A stretch of 64,000 nt of DNA from Dehalobacter sp. (GTDB lineage: Bacteria; Bacillota; Desulfitobacteriia; Desulfitobacteriales; Syntrophobotulaceae), in contig JAMPIU010000143.1 of assembly GCA_023667845.1 (NCBI GenBank), positions 250,574 to 314,573 of the forward strand, in the 5' to 3' direction. Positions 1 to 8,694 of this stretch are shown here, in pieces. Each line of letters begins with the position of its first letter. Positions within the stretch are counted from its first letter, which is position 1. The notes below the pieces were generated by a model. It saw only the letters and a program-made list of their open reading frames with translations. It did no database searches and was not told where the DNA came from. Position numbers and translations under genes: made by a program.

Positions 1-1229
1 ATGTACAGTTTGTTGACATAGAGAGCCAACCCAAGAACGACAAGGAAAAACAAGATTCTTGCCAAATAGTCTTGAGCATTGATCTCAACGTTAACCTTTG
101 GCGCTATGAACCAGCCCAGAATCTGGGTAGATATGATGGAAATTGCCAATGAAGCTAAGATAATGCGTTGATTGAACACCAGGGCAATAATTACAAAAAT
201 AATTGGAAACGCCCAAACCGTAATACTTCCGGATTCAATAAACCTTAAAGTGAAAATTGGAATGGAGAGAACACTCGCCACAAAATAAGTAATATCTTTT
301 TTATCTTCCGCTATAGGCATCCACTTCACGAACAAAATGATAAGTCCTAAAAAAAGGACAGCGATACTTGTCAATATGACGGGCGTCAAATCGTTCGTCA
401 TGTCAAAAAGAAAAAACGAAACAAAATTAATAAAGCCGCAGGCAAACATAGCATAGGCCATATAGCTGATAATATTGCCGCGGGTGGATTCATTTAAGAT
501 GGTTTCTTCATCAGTGATGATCTTTTCCGGCTTCATCAGTCCATATTTTTTAATTGCGTAGTAAATGACGATGAGCGACATCGAGATAATAAAAGGAGCC
601 AATTGGGGAAGCGGCATTTTCCAAAAAGTACTGGCGACAATATCCGTAAAGGATGCAAAGATTAAAGTCGCAATAATCCAAGATAGAATGAGCCTTGCCT
701 TTTTCTTACTATTCCAGGAAGAAGCTTTTCTCCCCCATAACCAGATCATTCCTGCGGAAACGATGCAGAAAATAATATAATAATAATTGAAAAAAGAATT
801 AAAGCCGCTATTCGGAACATTAATCCAGCCATTGGCTGTATGGATTAATTTATACTTCGATTCCGCGGAACCGGAGAGCCCATAAATATACATTGTCAGG
901 ACCGAGGGGAAATAAAGCAGAAGGTACAGCCACCATTTGTTTAGCAAATTTTTTTTCTCGGTTAGAATGATACTGAAATGAAGCAGGATGCTGAAAAACG
1001 AACCCCAACCAACGACTGAGATCCTGCGCCAGATTAAGCTAAGTTCTTGAGTCTGGGCAGAAACGCAAATGGAAAACCCGAAAGCCCATAGACTCAAGGA
1101 AATGCACAGCGCAAAAAAAGCTTTGTTCAATCCGGCTTTCGGGTCAAGATAAAGTGTATAGGCCCCAAGAAAGCTGCTCATTACACAAGAAAAGAAAAAT
1201 AAAACTGAAAAGAAATGTGATGATTCCAT
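1..1229 (-). CDS. Membrane sensor protein, N-terminal part (runs off the left edge)
   Basis: An open frame on the minus strand starts at ATG 1229 behind an AGAAGGG ribosome site and stays open to base 1, so the C-terminus is outside the window. The first 220 or so residues form several hydrophobic helices like the seven-TM sensor domain that precedes histidine kinases and GGDEF proteins (inferred from pattern). A hydrophilic linker follows, then a second block of about five membrane segments. The output domain is not visible, so kinase versus cyclase cannot be decided. No complete reading frame competes on the other strand. Confidence 0.7.
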   Translation of the reverse strand, partial: MESSHFFSVLFFFSCVMSSFLGAYTLYLDPKAGLNKAFFALCISLSLWAFGFSICVSAQTQELSLIWRRISVVGWGSFFSILLHFSIILTEKKNLLNKWWLYLLLYFPSVLTMYIYGLSGSAESKYKLIHTANGWINVPNSGFNSFFNYYYIIFCIVSAGMIWLWGRKASSWNSKKKARLILSWIIATLIFASFTDIVASTFWKMPLPQLAPFIISMSLIVIYYAIKKYGLMKPEKIITDEETILNESTRGNIISYMAYAMFACGFINFVSFFLFDMTNDLTPVILTSIAVLFLGLIILFVKWMPIAEDKKDITYFVASVLSIPIFTLRFIESGSITVWAFPIIFVIIALVFNQRIILASLAISIISTQILGWFIAPKVNVEINAQDYLARILFFLVVLGLALYVNKLY

Positions 1230-1423
1230 ATTTCCCTTCTCTGATGAAAATACTGCTAAGATCAGATTTACATCATTTTCAATAAAGTAATCAATGGCTA
1301 TTCAACAAATTATTCTACTTTTAACTACATTTTCCTTCATCATTTTTCAGAAAGCATCAACTATTTTACAGAATTGCCTTATAATGCAAATGAATGTTCA
1401 ACTTTATGTCAAAAAAATAAAGG

Positions 1424-1669
1424 CTATAAAGCCTTTACCTTGTTGTCAATAATTTTTATTTTTAAGCTATTATTTGTCAGTTCATCTCTCATTTCCCTGA
1501 TAGCTTGCCAAGTCATATCTTGTTTTTCGGAAAATTCATTTTGTTTTTTGGTAAATTCATTTTGTCTTTCAGTAAATTCATTTTGCTTGTCGCTCAGCAT
1601 TTTAATCTCTGTTCGTAAAGCCTTTTCCATGGAGTTTAGCTTTTCCAGAATTAAATCCGATTTATCCAT
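1424..1669 (-). CDS. Small heptad-repeat coiled-coil protein
   Basis: This 81-residue protein has an AGGGGGATG ribosome site just before ATG 1669. Its middle is three near-identical seven-residue units of the form (K/R)QNEF(T/S)(E/K), visible in the DNA as 21-bp imperfect tandem repeats. It has no membrane segment and no cysteine, and looks like a parallel coiled coil. Small proteins of this design are common near Firmicutes accessory genes, but I do not recognise a function. Confidence 0.6.
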   Translation of the reverse strand: MDKSDLILEKLNSMEKALRTEIKMLSDKQNEFTERQNEFTKKQNEFSEKQDMTWQAIREMRDELTNNSLKIKIIDNKVKAL

Positions 1670-1812
1670 ACGCTCATCCCCCTGCTTCTAGGATCTATCA
1701 TATCACCATGCGAATACTTCTACAAGAACTAACTTTACCATTTATAACCATTTGAGCAAAAATATTTTCTTATAGTTGATTGTTTAATAATGGTGACAAA
1801 GGAGGCGCTGGT

Positions 1813-3234
1813 TTAGCGGAACCAAACTTCACAACCATCAAATGGGTTGGCTGTTCCTAAATTCAAGTGCCCGTTTGCTGTTTTAAACAAGATCCTTGCG
1901 CCGTAGTTATGAGGATTTCCCAGGCCGTTTAAGGTAATGGGAGACCAATGAATGCCATCCTTAGACTTAAACAAATCAAATCCATTAAATGGATAGATTG
2001 CATCGCCTACTGTAAGCAGCACTGTAAGAATGATTCGCAGAAGTTCTTCTAAAAATCCCGGCAAATTTAGAATTGCAGGAATGATAGCGGGAACGAGCGG
2101 TTTAAGGAGTACAGACCAGTCAAATGTGCCCAGGAAGAACTCCCCATTGTATTCTTCCAGCTGCCAGCAGTATAAATTAAAGGGATTTCCTAAACCCGAG
2201 GGTTTATGGCTCAAAGCTTTGCCGCGTGTGCCCGTGGTGGGATTGGTAGGCTTTTTAGCCTTACTCCCGATTACCAGCTGCCAATGATCCTGCGCGTCTA
2301 TCCTTACCAGATCAAAGGGTTTAAATGCAGAGAGATTCATCGGCTGTTGAGCAAGAAGGGGGAACATAATGGCGCCAACATATAAATGATCTTGAAACGC
2401 TCCAAGTGTTAAGGGAATAATATTAAGTGCATCACCGGCCCCCTTATCAATCACCAATTTCCATTCATTAATAATTGGTCCTGTGCCTTCAGTTCTCCAA
2501 AGTTCAAATCCTTCCACCTGATTAGAGGTAGCGGCATAAAGGTGTCCTTTAAAGCTTGCCATCATCATCACTTGCCCGCTTGGGTTTTTACCTTGGATAA
2601 ATCCGGGATTGCCTGGATCCCCAGTAACCTGCTCCCATCTGCCATTTGGAAAGTGAACGGCAGGAGGGATATATTCATAAATCAGAGCAGTTAGAGTTTG
2701 AGAGATCTCATCTACAGTTGACATATAGAGTTTTTGGTTGGTATGAATCACCATCGCCCTTGTGGAAGTACCGTTAAGATTATCATTGGGTATTTCAAGC
2801 CAGGACAATCCATCTGTTGACCTAAATGTCCTTACCTTACTCTGACAATATCCACCGACATAAAGAGCCGTTTGACCGTTTAGGTCGGTATAACGGATCA
2901 TATACCGAAAACCTTGGATGATATTGAAATCAGCTGGAGCTTTAAAAACTTTCTCCCAACCGGCATGGGGAAGTGCTTTGTTATAACGCCAGATTTCTGC
3001 TCTGTTATCGACAACCTCAGGGGTTAGCTCCTTCGGGATTTCGAAATCCCCCAATATTCCTGCATTCTTAATCGTCAGGAGAATGTTATAGAGAATATTT
3101 CTTCCGGTTCCTACATAGAGATATTCTCCCATCTCAGCCATTGACCAGGCATAGTTGTTTTGCATGGCGTTGTTGGGGTTTGTATCAAAACCGTTTAGGG
3201 GAGTTATTTTTTGGAAACCATATTTATTGAACAC
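1813..3234 (-). CDS. Uncharacterised repeat-rich (propeller-like) protein
   Basis: A 473-residue protein starting at GTG 3234, chosen because GGAGGG lies 8 bases upstream. It has no signal peptide. The sequence shows recurring blocks of the type LYVGT/LYVGG/LYAAT followed by a tryptophan-rich strand (for example GEYLYVGTGRN, TALYVGGYCQ, GHLYAATSNQ, DHLYVGAIMF). This resembles the blades of a beta-propeller or Kelch/sialidase-like fold. Phrases such as SWLEIPNDNL and HWSPITLNGLG also fit Asp-box-like propellers. A hydrophobic insert lies near residue 390. The catalytic role is unknown, and the fold call is inference. Confidence 0.65.
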   Translation of the reverse strand: MFNKYGFQKITPLNGFDTNPNNAMQNNYAWSMAEMGEYLYVGTGRNILYNILLTIKNAGILGDFEIPKELTPEVVDNRAEIWRYNKALPHAGWEKVFKAPADFNIIQGFRYMIRYTDLNGQTALYVGGYCQSKVRTFRSTDGLSWLEIPNDNLNGTSTRAMVIHTNQKLYMSTVDEISQTLTALIYEYIPPAVHFPNGRWEQVTGDPGNPGFIQGKNPSGQVMMMASFKGHLYAATSNQVEGFELWRTEGTGPIINEWKLVIDKGAGDALNIIPLTLGAFQDHLYVGAIMFPLLAQQPMNLSAFKPFDLVRIDAQDHWQLVIGSKAKKPTNPTTGTRGKALSHKPSGLGNPFNLYCWQLEEYNGEFFLGTFDWSVLLKPLVPAIIPAILNLPGFLEELLRIILTVLLTVGDAIYPFNGFDLFKSKDGIHWSPITLNGLGNPHNYGARILFKTANGHLNLGTANPFDGCEVWFR

Positions 3235-3436
3235 TTAATCACCCTCCAAAAATTAGGACAGACTTTTCCCTGGTACATCATATGAACATTGTCCACTTCT
3301 GACACAATTTATGTGTATAGTTCTCGTACCAATCAGGATTACATACCGGTTCTCAACACATTCATCCGGAATTGCAGAAAGTAATTGTAAGCTGGCTAAA
3401 AGATTTGTAAAATAAGAATAAAAAGGGAGCGATAGC

Positions 3437-3760
3437 ATGTTAATCGTCACGACCGAAAATATCAAAGGTTACAAAGTAACGGATGTTAAAGGCCAGGTGT
3501 TCGGTCTCGTTGTTCGCAGCCGGGGATTAGGCGGGAATATCATAGCTGGGCTGCGCAGTCTTATCGGTGGAGAAATCCATGAATACACCGCCCTGCTTGA
3601 AGATACCCGTAAACAGGCGATAGACCGTATGGTTAAGAATGCCCAGGCTATGGGAGCAAACGCTGTTGTGATGATGCGGTTTGATTCCAGCGAAATTGGA
3701 CAGACCATGAGTGAAATTGTCGCCTTTGGGACTGCGGTTGTGGTGGAGAAAGAAGTTTAA
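3437..3760 (+). CDS. YbjQ/UPF0145-family protein
   Basis: This 107-residue protein matches the full length of the YbjQ (DUF74, UPF0145) family of small pentamer-forming proteins proposed to bind metals. Characteristic blocks are present: the glycine-rich VVRSRGLGGNIIAGLRS, GGEIHEYTALLEDTRKQA, and the GANAVVMMRFDSSE strand. An AGGGAGCG ribosome site precedes ATG 3437. The next gene starts two bases after its stop, so the two are probably co-transcribed. The molecular function of the family is not firmly established. Confidence 0.85.
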   Translation: MLIVTTENIKGYKVTDVKGQVFGLVVRSRGLGGNIIAGLRSLIGGEIHEYTALLEDTRKQAIDRMVKNAQAMGANAVVMMRFDSSEIGQTMSEIVAFGTAVVVEKEV

Positions 3761-3761
3761 G

Positions 3762-3995
3762 ATGAGAATAGCGGCTGAAATCTATATATTATTGGAAGTT
3801 GGTATATTTCTTATCATTGCCTTCCTTTCCTGGTTTCTTTGGGATAAACGTTATCGAAAAAATCAGGGAAACGATATACCCAAAGGGTATATGGCTACGG
3901 ATGAGGTTTTTATCGACCCAGTTAACGGGAAGAAACTTAAAGTCTATTATGAACCGGAAACCGGTAATCGGTTTTACAAAGAGGTTAAAGACTAA
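3762..3995 (+). CDS. Small single-pass membrane protein
   Basis: A 77-residue protein. I chose ATG 3762 over an earlier in-frame start at 3711 because the earlier one lies inside the YbjQ gene, and a GGAGAAAG site precedes 3762. Residues about 6-26 form one membrane helix (IYILLEVGIFLIIAFLSWFL), followed by a basic stretch and a soluble tail with the motif FIDPVNGKKLKVYYEPETGNRFY. The tail resembles short domains that follow membrane anchors in Clostridia. It is probably translated together with the YbjQ-like gene. Function unknown. Confidence 0.65.
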   Translation: MRIAAEIYILLEVGIFLIIAFLSWFLWDKRYRKNQGNDIPKGYMATDEVFIDPVNGKKLKVYYEPETGNRFYKEVKD

Positions 3996-4001
3996 CTACA
4001 G

Positions 4002-4045
4002 GCCGCTGATGAAGTGGGTATACGATCCTTCATCGCGGCTTTTTC
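4002..4045 (+). terminator. Rho-independent terminator
   Basis: The arms GCCGCTGATGAAG and CTTCATCGCGGC pair with one mismatch and are followed by TTTTT. It ends the YbjQ-membrane protein operon. Confidence 0.8.
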
Positions 4046-4109
4046 TCGCCTTAAGCAATTTCTATAATTTCTTAATTTATAAAGGATTATAAATTATAGG
4101 ACAATAATC

Positions 4110-4148
4110 AACTATATTAATATAATTAATTATTATATTAATATAGTT
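4110..4148. repeat. 39-bp AT-only palindrome upstream of the DUF2089 operon
   Basis: Two perfect 17-bp inverted arms starting AACTATATTAATATAAT flank a 5-base centre. The palindrome ends 10 bases before the -35 element of the next promoter. It could be an operator or a cruciform-forming site; no poly-T tract makes it a terminator. Confidence 0.7.
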
Positions 4149-4158
4149 AACACACTAG

Positions 4159-4187
4159 TTGACAAAATTAATATTTGTTGCTATTCT
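4159..4187 (+). promoter_or_regulatory. Sigma-A type promoter of the DUF2089 operon
   Basis: TTGACA at 4159-4164, a 17-base spacer and TATTCT at 4182-4187. The start codon follows about 43 bases downstream. Confidence 0.65.
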
Positions 4188-4229
4188 TAATTTGTAAAAC
4201 CTTAGAGTGGTTCCAATTTGGGGGTGAAA

Positions 4230-4616
4230 ATGATTCAATACAAAGCGCCGGGTTTGTGTCCGATTTGCGGACATAGCCTGTATGTCAGCAAACTGAACTG
4301 TATGAACTGCAACACTACCCTGGAAGGGCAGTTTATCCCATGTAAATTTTGTCAGCTCCCTCCCGACCAGCTTGAATTTATTGAAGTCTTTATTAAGTGC
4401 CGGGGTAACATCAAAGATGTGGAAAAGGAACTGGGAATTTCTTACCCTACCGTCAGGGGACGCCTGGACAGCGCCATTCAAGCATTGGGATATAAAGTGG
4501 ATGGTTCGGATCTGCAGGAGGAAAGAGAAAACCGCAAGGAAATTCTGGACGCCCTGGATCGCGGAGAAATCACTTCGCAGGAAGCCGCCAGCCGCCTGAA
4601 AAAGGCTGGAAAATAA
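4230..4616 (+). CDS. DUF2089-family zinc-ribbon/HTH protein
   Basis: This 128-residue protein starts at ATG 4230, because the GGGGGTGA ribosome site at 4220-4227 overlaps the alternative TTG at 4218. The N-terminus carries a zinc-ribbon pattern (CPICG, CMNC, CKFC). The middle is a helix-turn-helix of the sort ISYPTVRGRLDSAIQALGY, where a sigma-4-like recognition helix is expected. The C-terminal 25 residues form a SHOCT-like segment (ILDALDRGEITSQEAASRL) shared with the next gene. DUF2089 proteins are predicted DNA-binding regulators. It is first in a four-gene operon resembling B. subtilis yvl, and may regulate that operon. Confidence 0.8.
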   Translation: MIQYKAPGLCPICGHSLYVSKLNCMNCNTTLEGQFIPCKFCQLPPDQLEFIEVFIKCRGNIKDVEKELGISYPTVRGRLDSAIQALGYKVDGSDLQEERENRKEILDALDRGEITSQEAASRLKKAGK

Positions 4617-4647
4617 GAAGAGTGGAAATAAGAAAGGGAATGGTGTC

Positions 4648-5064
4648 ATGAGCAGCGAAAGGTTAAAAGTCCTGGAAATGATCCAAGAGGGTAAAATTAC
4701 TGCTGCCGAAGGGATGGAGCTTCTGAAAGCCATCGAGGAAAGTGCGCCTGAAGTCAGTCCTGCCGTGTCGGTTTTTGCGAACCGTTTTTTACGAGTCCGG
4801 GTAGAAGGGGAGAAAGCGCCGAAAGTCAACGTCAATATTCCGATGAACCTGGTTAAATCGGTGACAAAGCTGGCCAATGCGGCGATGGCCTTCATCCCGC
4901 CGGAAGCAAAAAGTGAAATCGACAAAAGAGGAATCGACCTTGAATACCTTCTGAATGAACTTATCCAGGAATTAGAACAAGGATCTTCCGGCGGTAAACT
5001 GGTAGATGTCGATGTCGATGATCCGCACGAAGGAAGGATGAAAGTTGAGGTATTTGTGGACTAA
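4648..5064 (+). CDS. SHOCT-like domain protein (YvlB N-terminal type)
   Basis: A 138-residue protein with a ribosome site AGAAAGGGAATG before ATG 4648. Residues 1-28 (LKVLEMIQEGKITAAEGMELLKAI) are the short helix pair found at the N-terminus of YvlB-like proteins and at the C-terminus of the preceding DUF2089 protein. The rest contains a beta-strand segment around FLRVRVEGEKAPKVNVNIP and ends with acidic strands. This fits a truncated adhesin-like domain. Context suggests a cell-envelope stress operon; that role is inferred. Confidence 0.7.
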   Translation: MSSERLKVLEMIQEGKITAAEGMELLKAIEESAPEVSPAVSVFANRFLRVRVEGEKAPKVNVNIPMNLVKSVTKLANAAMAFIPPEAKSEIDKRGIDLEYLLNELIQELEQGSSGGKLVDVDVDDPHEGRMKVEVFVD

Positions 5065-5413
5065 GCGGCCGCGAAAAGCTTTTCTGATCGTGGTCAGCAT
5101 CAGAAACAAAAACCGCAGGAAATGGCTGATTCCTATTCCGGTTTGGGTAGTGGAAGATACATTCGAGGCCGTACAGGATATCGCCTGGGTAGGGGAGCGG
5201 ATTCTGAAGCTTTCGGGAAAGCACGATGAGAATAAACAAGCCGACAGGGATAAACGCGCTGACAGCCAATGGCGCCAATATATCATAGGGATGCCTGTGA
5301 GCGCCGTGCTTCAAGCCGTAAGCGGCATCATCCGGGAGTTGCGCACCTGCGGCAGATTCAGGATGATTGAGGTTGAAGACAAGGCCATTCAAATTTATGT
5401 GGATTTATTTTAA
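5045..5413 (+). CDS. Unrecognised small protein in the yvl-like operon
   Basis: A 122-residue frame overlaps the end of the preceding gene by 20 bases. I use TTG 5045 as the start because AGGAAGG lies 7 bases upstream; TTG 5054 is the alternative. The product starts with a basic segment and has hydrophobic strands (FLIVVSIRNKNRRKWLIPIPVWVVEDTFEAV). It ends in IIRELRTCGRFRMIEVEDKAIQIYVDLF, which looks like the SHOCT-partner C-terminal domain of the previous protein. Lack of a stop over the full length and the tight spacing support coding. No family is recognised. Confidence 0.55.
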   Translation: MRYLWTKRPRKAFLIVVSIRNKNRRKWLIPIPVWVVEDTFEAVQDIAWVGERILKLSGKHDENKQADRDKRADSQWRQYIIGMPVSAVLQAVSGIIRELRTCGRFRMIEVEDKAIQIYVDLF

Positions 5414-5428
5414 TAAGGGGAACAGAAC

Positions 5429-5776
5429 ATGCACAAATGGGTCCTGACATGTTTAATCAATGTTTTGGCATTGATCATCGCTTCTTATATCGTACCGGGG
5501 ATTGCGGTAAGTAATCCGCTAGCACTGCTGGGGGCCGGACTGCTGCTCGGCGTAATCAACCTGCTTATACGGCCTGTGATCCTGCTGCTGACCATTCCTT
5601 TCAGCTTACTGACTTTCGGATTATTCATCCTGATCGTCAATACCTGGATGGTCATGCTGACGGCAGCCTTGATGCCCGGTCTGGGGATTCACGGGTTCTT
5701 CGCAGCCTTTGTGACCTCCCTCATTGTTTCGCTGTGTAATTGGCTGGTCAAAGATTTAAAAGAAAAGAAAAGATAA
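5429..5776 (+). CDS. Phage-holin-4-superfamily membrane protein, YvlD-like
   Basis: A 115-residue protein with four predicted membrane helices and the family signature GAGLLLGVINLLIRPVILLLTIPF followed by FGLFILIVN. These are typical of YvlD and related small integral membrane proteins. AGGGGAAC precedes ATG 5429. It closes the operon that begins with the DUF2089 gene. The family name refers to the holin fold; membrane-stress function is known only by association, so a role as a true lysis holin is unlikely here. Confidence 0.85.
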   Translation: MHKWVLTCLINVLALIIASYIVPGIAVSNPLALLGAGLLLGVINLLIRPVILLLTIPFSLLTFGLFILIVNTWMVMLTAALMPGLGIHGFFAAFVTSLIVSLCNWLVKDLKEKKR

Positions 5777-5851
5777 AGATCGTATAAGAAAAAGAGCGGA
5801 CAAAACCGCCTGCCTGAACAGAGATGTCGAATTTTGTTTGATGCAGCGTAG

Positions 5852-5881
5852 CCCTTCGGGAATATATCCTGAAGGGTTTCT
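5852..5881 (+). terminator. Probable terminator of the yvl-like operon
   Basis: CCCTTCGGGA and the complementary TCCTGAAGGG flank a short ATAT loop and are followed by TTTCTGTT. The stem is good but the T-tract is weak. Confidence 0.55.
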
Positions 5882-6191
5882 GTTATTCAGCTTACCGGAT
5901 CTTTTCTTTTGCCTGGAACAACGAGACTGCCTCTTCGATCGTATGGCAACTGTTCAAGCTCACCTGACTACAAATGTTAACTTATTCAATTGATCAATCA
6001 TAGAATAAAACCAAGATTTACATCTGGATATGGATTGTCCGAATACTTAAAAGGAATGCACAGACCGATGAAGAATGTTATAATTATAGGAAGAATGATC
6101 TTTTATTATTTTTAATGTGGATTTAAGGTTATTTTCGTATGATTTTGTAGAAATAGGGAATAACCGATCCTTTTAGGAGCGTTGATGGACA
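5882..6191. other. Intergenic stretch without an intact gene
   Basis: I see no complete gene. On the minus strand 5892-5963 reads as a 23-codon tail ending in EEAVSLFQAKEKIR and a stop, with a stop just upstream, which may be a gene remnant. A TATAAT at about 6079 could be part of a promoter for the next operon, but no convincing -35 accompanies it. Confidence 0.4.
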
Positions 6192-6929
6192 TTGGGAATG
6201 AATAAAATCCTCAAGCTGCTTGGGCTGAATATTGGCATAGCCGCCGTGCTGATTGTTATCTTTTCCCCGGGAATTGTCGGATTAAAAATAGGGGGATCCG
6301 GCGCATTTGTCACCGCTTTGAGCTGTACGATCTTATTTATCTGTGCAGTCCTGTTTCTTTATGGCAATTACAAAATGTTGATGGAAAAAGTAAAAATGGT
6401 TCAGACCAAAGAGCTTGATTCTCCGGAGGAATATGCAGCAGCCTTACGGCTTCATCGCCATAAAAAGACGTTTGCCGAAACCATCGATCTGCTGACCGGA
6501 CAAATTGAGAGAATTGAAAAGAAACAGGAAACTATTATAGATGTCCTGCAGCAGAAATTCAGCCCGTCAGAAATGAGCTTCCAAAAGTTTCAGGCAGTGG
6601 TCACCGAAGTGGGAGAAGTTTTCTATATTAATATCAAAAGCATTATCAATCGGCTCAATGCCTTTGATGAAGAAGATTACATATTTATCACGCGCAAAGC
6701 AGGAAAATCGCTTTCGGAAGAATTCAGGAAAGAAAAACTCAGTGTCTATCATGAGCATATGGCATTTGTCAGCAATGCGGCACAGCAAAACGAACAAATC
6801 TTGCTGAAACTGGATAAGCTGCTGCTTGAAATATCCAAATTAACCAGTCTGGAAAGCAGTGAAATTGAAAATATGCCAGGCATGGAAGAAATTAATAACC
6901 TGATTCAACAAGTCAAATATTATCGGTAA
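6192..6929 (+). CDS. Two-TM coiled-coil protein of a TelA-type operon
   Basis: A 245-residue protein. The start is either TTG 6192 (12 bases from AGGAG at 6175) or ATG 6198. Two hydrophobic helices occupy about residues 8-30 and 38-57. A long charged helical region follows, including a coiled coil near IERIEKKQETIIDVLQQKF. No enzyme motif is seen. It lies 18 bases upstream of a VWA protein and two genes before telA. It is therefore probably a membrane component of the same stress-response complex; its exact role is unknown. Confidence 0.7.
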   Translation: MGMNKILKLLGLNIGIAAVLIVIFSPGIVGLKIGGSGAFVTALSCTILFICAVLFLYGNYKMLMEKVKMVQTKELDSPEEYAAALRLHRHKKTFAETIDLLTGQIERIEKKQETIIDVLQQKFSPSEMSFQKFQAVVTEVGEVFYINIKSIINRLNAFDEEDYIFITRKAGKSLSEEFRKEKLSVYHEHMAFVSNAAQQNEQILLKLDKLLLEISKLTSLESSEIENMPGMEEINNLIQQVKYYR

Positions 6930-6947
6930 AGGGAAGGGATCAAAAGA

Positions 6948-8642
6948 ATGGCAAGAGTAGGTTCTCCAAAAAAGCTCCTGATTCTGCTGGGTGCTGCGGT
7001 TTTTGTCTTCACTGTTGTCTACTTCGGTATTTCGCTGACGAAGAACTTAGGGAAAGATGATGTCCAGGTAAATGCTGAAAAAGCAGGAAAGACCCTGGAA
7101 AGCATCGTCCAAGACATCAAAGTGAATCAGACTGATCTCGTCAAGGGACAAGTGAACCTGGATGCGGCTAAACTGAAAGATTCCCTGCCGAATATCTCCA
7201 AATATCCCGCGCAGGTAGACAAGACGACGGATGCCTATGTGGAAATATTCTCTTCCACGGAAAAAGCGGGCAGCGGTACGGACGGCTGGTTAACGGAAGT
7301 CGCCACAGACTTTAATAACGCTGGAATCATGGTGGACGGAAAACCGGTATCGGTCAGGATCCGGGGGATTGCCTCCGGTGTGGCTGCCGACTACATTACT
7401 TCCGGCAAGTATGTGCCGGATGCGTTTTCACCTTCCAATGAACTTTGGGGTGAAATGATAAAGTCTGAGGGCGTACAGACCCAGCTGGTAGAGAAGAAGC
7501 TGGCCGGAAATGTAGCCGGAATCCTGATCTCCAAGTCGAAAAACGAGGAACTGATCAAAAAATACGGCGCCATTAATATCAAAACAGTTACAGATGCAGT
7601 CTCGGCCAATGAACTGGCCATGGGATATACCAATCCTTTTGCCAGCTCGACAGGATTGAATTTCCTGATAACGGCCTTGGATACATTTGACAGCAGCAAT
7701 TTGTTAAGTGATAAAGCAAAAAAGGGCTTTGAAACGTTCCAGAACAATATTCCGTTCGTAGCCTATACCACCCTGCAGATGAGAGATTCTGCCAAGTCCG
7801 GTGTACTGGACGGATTCATGCTGGAATATCAGACATATGCCAATTCGCCGGAGCTGCAATCGGATTACGTCTTCACACCGTTTGGGGTAAGACATGACAG
7901 CCCGGTTTATGCCATTGGCAATTTATCTTCAGAAAAAACAAATATCCTGAAAACCTTTATTGATTTTGCCAAGCAGGACAAATACCAGAAATTGGCCACC
8001 AAGTATGGATTCAATCATTTGAATGAGTATAAGTCCGAGCTGGGACCGGTTAACGGAAGCGTCATCAGCAAAGCCCAGGAATTGTGGAAAGAAAAGAAGA
8101 ACGGTACCAAAAATATTTGTGCCGTTTTCATCGCCGATGTTTCCGGAAGCATGGCCGGGGAGCCTTTGAACAAGCTGAAACAGTCCTTGCTGCAGGGAGC
8201 AAACTTTATCGGCAAAGACAATCGGGTAGGTTTGATTTCTTATTCCAACAATGTCACGATTAATCTTCCGATCCAACCGTTTGATATCACCCAGCGTTCT
8301 TATTTTGTAGGGGCTGTCAATAGTCTGGAAGCCAATGGTAATACGGCAACATTTGATGCGATCGCAGTTGCCACTCAGATGATTCAGGAACAGACGGCAT
8401 CCAATCCGGATCTGAAACCAATGATCTTTGTCCTGAGTGACGGGGCAACCAATAGAGGCCATAGCCTGGATGAAATCCGAAGTGTGCTCGAAACGTATCA
8501 AATTCCGATTTACACGATCGGCTATAATGCCAAAATTGAGGCGCTGCAAAGCATCTCCAGTATTAACGAGGCTGCGAGTATCAACGCCGATACCGATAAT
8601 GTCGTCTATCAGCTCGGCAACCTTTTCAATGCACAAATGTAA
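6948..8642 (+). CDS. Solute-binding-domain/VWA fusion protein
   Basis: A 564-residue protein with one N-terminal membrane helix (about 9-27). An extracellular region of about 340 residues resembles an ABC substrate-binding protein fold. A von Willebrand factor A domain follows from about residue 390. The VWA metal site is intact: D397-V-S-G-S in FIADVSGSMAG, with later TATFDAI and FVLSDGATNRG motifs. The family association with TelA and Ter-type stress systems is established by genomics. The binding domain probably senses or holds a ligand outside the cell while the VWA domain uses Mg2+ for protein contacts. GGGAAGGG precedes ATG 6948. Confidence 0.85.
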   Translation: MARVGSPKKLLILLGAAVFVFTVVYFGISLTKNLGKDDVQVNAEKAGKTLESIVQDIKVNQTDLVKGQVNLDAAKLKDSLPNISKYPAQVDKTTDAYVEIFSSTEKAGSGTDGWLTEVATDFNNAGIMVDGKPVSVRIRGIASGVAADYITSGKYVPDAFSPSNELWGEMIKSEGVQTQLVEKKLAGNVAGILISKSKNEELIKKYGAINIKTVTDAVSANELAMGYTNPFASSTGLNFLITALDTFDSSNLLSDKAKKGFETFQNNIPFVAYTTLQMRDSAKSGVLDGFMLEYQTYANSPELQSDYVFTPFGVRHDSPVYAIGNLSSEKTNILKTFIDFAKQDKYQKLATKYGFNHLNEYKSELGPVNGSVISKAQELWKEKKNGTKNICAVFIADVSGSMAGEPLNKLKQSLLQGANFIGKDNRVGLISYSNNVTINLPIQPFDITQRSYFVGAVNSLEANGNTATFDAIAVATQMIQEQTASNPDLKPMIFVLSDGATNRGHSLDEIRSVLETYQIPIYTIGYNAKIEALQSISSINEAASINADTDNVVYQLGNLFNAQM

Positions 8643-8694
8643 AAAACGCCAAGATACTATAATATAGGACGGATAAATAAGGGAGGACAAGGAA

